This document shows, piece after piece, positions 4,007 through 5,837 of a DNA stretch of 5,837 nucleotides. Both the position numbers and the translations under genes were made by a program. Origin of the DNA: Elusimicrobiota bacterium. Lineage in GTDB: Bacteria; Elusimicrobiota; Elusimicrobia; UBA1565; UBA9628. Location: assembly GCA_016194625.1 (NCBI GenBank), contig JACQBB010000053.1, positions 1 through 5,837 of the forward strand. The letters run 5' to 3'. How positions within the stretch are numbered: the stretch's first letter is position 1; each line of letters begins with the position of its first letter. The notes under the pieces are model-generated. The model was not told where the DNA came from. It did no database searches and saw nothing but the letters and a program-made list of their open reading frames with translations.

Positions 4007-5837
4007 TTAGTCGGGGCGCTTCTGGAGGCCGTTGAGGAGCTGTTTGACGGGGTCGGCGAGGAACTTGCCGAGGTTGACCTTGGACTTCGGCTGGTCGAAG
4101 GAGCCGGTCACGGCGACGTCGAGCGGGGCGACGTTGGCGACCTGGGCGGTCACGACGAGGTCGAGGCCTTCCTTGGGCAGGTCGATGGTCCCGGTCGCCG
4201 ACACGCGGGCGGCGTCGGAGTCCATCTCCGACTGGCGCAGGGTCATCAGGCCGTCCCGGAAGCCGTAGTCGCCGACGATCTGGTTCAAGGTGATGTCGTT
4301 GAAGTCCGGGAACAGGCGGATCCCGCCGATGCGGCCGATCTTCTGGACGATCAGCAGCGGGAAGAGCATCACCTTCACCAGCTTCGACTGGGTCGCCATG
4401 TCGCCGACCGAATGCAGCTTCCCCCCGCCGACGCGCAAGCGCGCGTCGCCGTCCAGGCTCTTCAGGTCCGGCGTCACGCCGCGCAGCTCCCAGCTCGCCT
4501 TCACGTCGTCGACCGTGGCGTTCGGGTGCGAGAGCTTGCCGACGTTGAAGTGTCCGCGCGTCGCGATCGGCGTCGGCTTCTCCTCGGGCTTGCCCGGCGC
4601 CTTCGCGGCCTTCGCGGCCTGGCGGTCGGCCTGGACCTTGCTCTTGGCGGCGAGCCAGCGGCCCAGGTCGAAGCGGTCCAGGTCGGCGTCGAGCTGGATC
4701 TCCGGCGCGCGGGAATAGTCCTTCACGGTCAGGTCCATCTTGAGCGACCCGTCGCCGACCTTGCCCGTCAGGTTGGGCAGGTCGATGCGGCGCTCGTCGA
4801 ACGAGACCGTGCCGGTGAAGTCGGCGAACGGCAGCTCGGCGACGGTGGCGCCGATGCCCTTGAACTGGAGCTTGCCGGCGAACAGCGGCTTGTCCTTGGT
4901 GCCGGTGACCGACATCGCGAAGAAGCCCGTGCCGGTCAGCTTCTGCTCGCGCGTCTGCGGCGTGAGCTTGGTCAGCTCGTCGAGCGCGAACGAGCGGCAC
5001 TTGAGCAGGAGGTCGAACGCGTTGCGCCCCCCGGGCTCCGTCACCGTGCCGGATGCGTCGAGGTCGTTCTTGCCGACCACGAGCCGCAGCGACTTCACCT
5101 TGAGCAGGCGCGGCGAGTAGGACGCGTCCACCGTCCACTTCGACGCCGGGGCCTGCAGGCCCGCGGGGACGCCGGGGAACGGGAGGTCCTTGTCGGTCAG
5201 CGCCGGCAGGTCCAAGTCGGCCGTCGCCGTCACGTCGGGGACCGGAGCGCCCGCGAGGGCCTTGGCCACGGTCCCGTCGAGCGTCACGCGTCCGCCCTGG
5301 CCCTTCACCGTCAGCCCCGCGAGGCGCACGTCGTCGCCGTCCGCCTTCACGACCCCGTCCACGCGCAGCGCGGGGACGACGAGCGCCGGAGGCGCGCCCG
5401 GGACCTCGACCGGCAGGTCCGAGACCTTGAACGACGGCAGGTCCAGCGCCAGCGCGACCGAGACGTCGGGGACGGGCTTGGCCGAGGCGACCTTCTTGAC
5501 GGCGCCGGTCGCCGTCGCCGTGCCGCCCTTGAACGCCGCCTTCAGCGAGGAGATCCGCAGGTCGTCTCCGGCCAGCGCGACCTCGCCGTCCAGGCGCGTC
5601 GCGGGCACGAAGGCCTTCGGCGGCAGCCTCAGGAACGGGTACTGCCCGGGCCGGATCTCGGGGACGTCGAGGCCGAACGACGCGCGGCCGTCGAAGCGCG
5701 GAGCCTTGCCGCCGAGTCCGGACGCGGAGCCCGCCGCGGCCAGATGTCCGCCCTTCCAATCGACGGCGAGGGACTTCACCACGGCCCGGTCCCCCGCGTA
5801 GGAGCCCGAGAACGCCAGGTCCGCCGCCGGGACGCTC
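4007..5837 (-). CDS. AsmA-like envelope protein, C-terminal 609 residues (N-terminus outside window)
   Basis: This belongs to the AsmA/TamB-like superfamily: inner-membrane-anchored periplasmic proteins made of repeated beta strands, several of which support phospholipid transport to the outer membrane. The frame is open to the right edge. A GTG at 5782 lies inside the gene, because coding continues upstream as SVPAADLAFSGSYAGDRA. Residues are numbered here from that GTG. The visible N-terminal part is four repeats of 75-77 residues up to about residue 247. A middle AsmA-like stretch follows, then a Lys/Ala/Pro-rich linker (about 4565-4650). The C-terminal region holds an amphipathic FPLLIVQKIGRIGG, then LFPDFNDITLNQIVGDYG (4262-4320), FRDGLMTLRQSEMDS and a last beta section ending in LQKRPD. 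This C-terminal layout is typical of AsmA-family proteins. No membrane anchor or ribosome site can be judged, since the 5' end is missing. The gene converges on the lipoprotein operon. Confidence 0.87.
   Translation of the reverse strand, partial: SVPAADLAFSGSYAGDRAVVKSLAVDWKGGHLAAAGSASGLGGKAPRFDGRASFGLDVPEIRPGQYPFLRLPPKAFVPATRLDGEVALAGDDLRISSLKAAFKGGTATATGAVKKVASAKPVPDVSVALALDLPSFKVSDLPVEVPGAPPALVVPALRVDGVVKADGDDVRLAGLTVKGQGGRVTLDGTVAKALAGAPVPDVTATADLDLPALTDKDLPFPGVPAGLQAPASKWTVDASYSPRLLKVKSLRLVVGKNDLDASGTVTEPGGRNAFDLLLKCRSFALDELTKLTPQTREQKLTGTGFFAMSVTGTKDKPLFAGKLQFKGIGATVAELPFADFTGTVSFDERRIDLPNLTGKVGDGSLKMDLTVKDYSRAPEIQLDADLDRFDLGRWLAAKSKVQADRQAAKAAKAPGKPEEKPTPIATRGHFNVGKLSHPNATVDDVKASWELRGVTPDLKSLDGDARLRVGGGKLHSVGDMATQSKLVKVMLFPLLIVQKIGRIGGIRLFPDFNDITLNQIVGDYGFRDGLMTLRQSEMDSDAARVSATGTIDLPKEGLDLVVTAQVANVAPLDVAVTGSFDQPKSKVNLGKFLADPVKQLLNGLQKRPD
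4602..4619. repeat. Two tandem copies of a 9-bp unit in the AsmA-like linker
   Basis: TTCGCGGCC occurs twice head to tail (4602-4610 and 4611-4619) and encodes the AAKAAK part of the Lys/Ala/Pro-rich linker. The unit is a whole number of codons, so copy number could change without a frameshift. With only two copies this may be chance in GC-rich, Ala-rich coding DNA. Confidence 0.6.
5042..5837 (-). repeat. Four protein-level repeats of 75-77 residues in the AsmA-like protein
   Basis: The repeats end at GSA, GAV, GTV and GTV, residues 20, 95, 172 and 247 counted from the GTG at 5782, giving spacings of 75, 77 and 75. Each repeat closes with a paired-strand motif: VVKSLAVDWKGGHLAAAGSA, DLRISSLKAAFKGGTATATG, DVRLAGLTVKGQGGRVTLDG and LLKVKSLRLVVGKNDLDASG. 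Between these lies a second shared motif: RFDGRASFGLDVP, VPDVSVALALDLP and VPDVTATADLDLP, each followed within a few residues by a further proline (P49, P124, P201). Copy limits are 5837-5723, 5722-5498, 5497-5267 and 5266-5042. The first copy runs off the edge, so there may be more. Confidence 0.8.

Noticed and set aside
3987..5759. A 590-codon minus-strand open frame overlapping the AsmA-like gene in another frame.
   Set aside because: Arg/Gly/Pro-rich product without family features. The frame ending at 4007 has repeats and AsmA-like C-terminal motifs.
5780..5782. GTG at 5782 as the start of the AsmA-like gene.
   Set aside because: The frame stays open to the window edge, and the upstream residues (FSGSYAGDRA) continue the repeat pattern. 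No signal or membrane anchor follows the GTG.

Overview
The window is GC-rich DNA with strongly G/C-biased third codon positions. It looks like a Gram-negative (diderm) bacterium: four consecutive genes encode proteins with lipoprotein signal peptides, and a fifth encodes an AsmA-like envelope protein. The phylum cannot be fixed from this sequence. Oligoribonuclease, LpoB-like and AsmA-like genes fit a proteobacterium-like, Myxococcota-like or Elusimicrobiota-like genome equally well. There is no rRNA, tRNA, CRISPR array, phage gene or transposase gene in the window.

Layout. At the left edge the 5' part of an oligoribonuclease gene (orn) runs leftward out of the window (1-266, minus). A 129-bp divergent intergenic region (267-395) follows. 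It carries a near-consensus sigma70-type promoter pointing right (325-353) and a perfect Shine-Dalgarno. Four tightly packed plus-strand genes come next, and all four products are predicted lipoproteins: an LPP20-like protein (396-965), an LpoB-like protein (967-1563), a COG3014-like TPR-type protein (1570-2913) and a second, larger LPP20-like protein (2910-3959). Gaps are 1 bp, 6 bp and a 4-bp ATGA overlap, so this is almost certainly one operon. A strong 36-nt hairpin sits at the very start of the third gene.

The operon ends 3 bp before a perfect 40-bp palindrome (3963-4002). Four bp beyond that palindrome lies the stop codon of a convergent minus-strand gene (4007 to the right edge). That gene encodes a large AsmA-like protein whose N-terminus is outside the window. 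Its visible N-terminal part consists of about four repeats of 75-77 residues.

How the genes may work together. None of the four lipoproteins has Asp after the lipid-bearing Cys, so by the classical Lol rule all would go to the outer membrane. Families LPP20, LpoB and COG3014 are, to my knowledge, found side by side in diverse Gram-negatives, and their joint function is not established. The simplest inference is an outer-membrane lipoprotein complex. The neighbouring AsmA-like protein belongs to a family implicated in phospholipid transport to the outer membrane, but it is convergent and therefore separately transcribed. The least explained items are the lipoprotein operon as a whole, the LpoB-like protein without a periplasm-spanning linker, the 40-bp palindrome, and the hairpin over the third gene's start.
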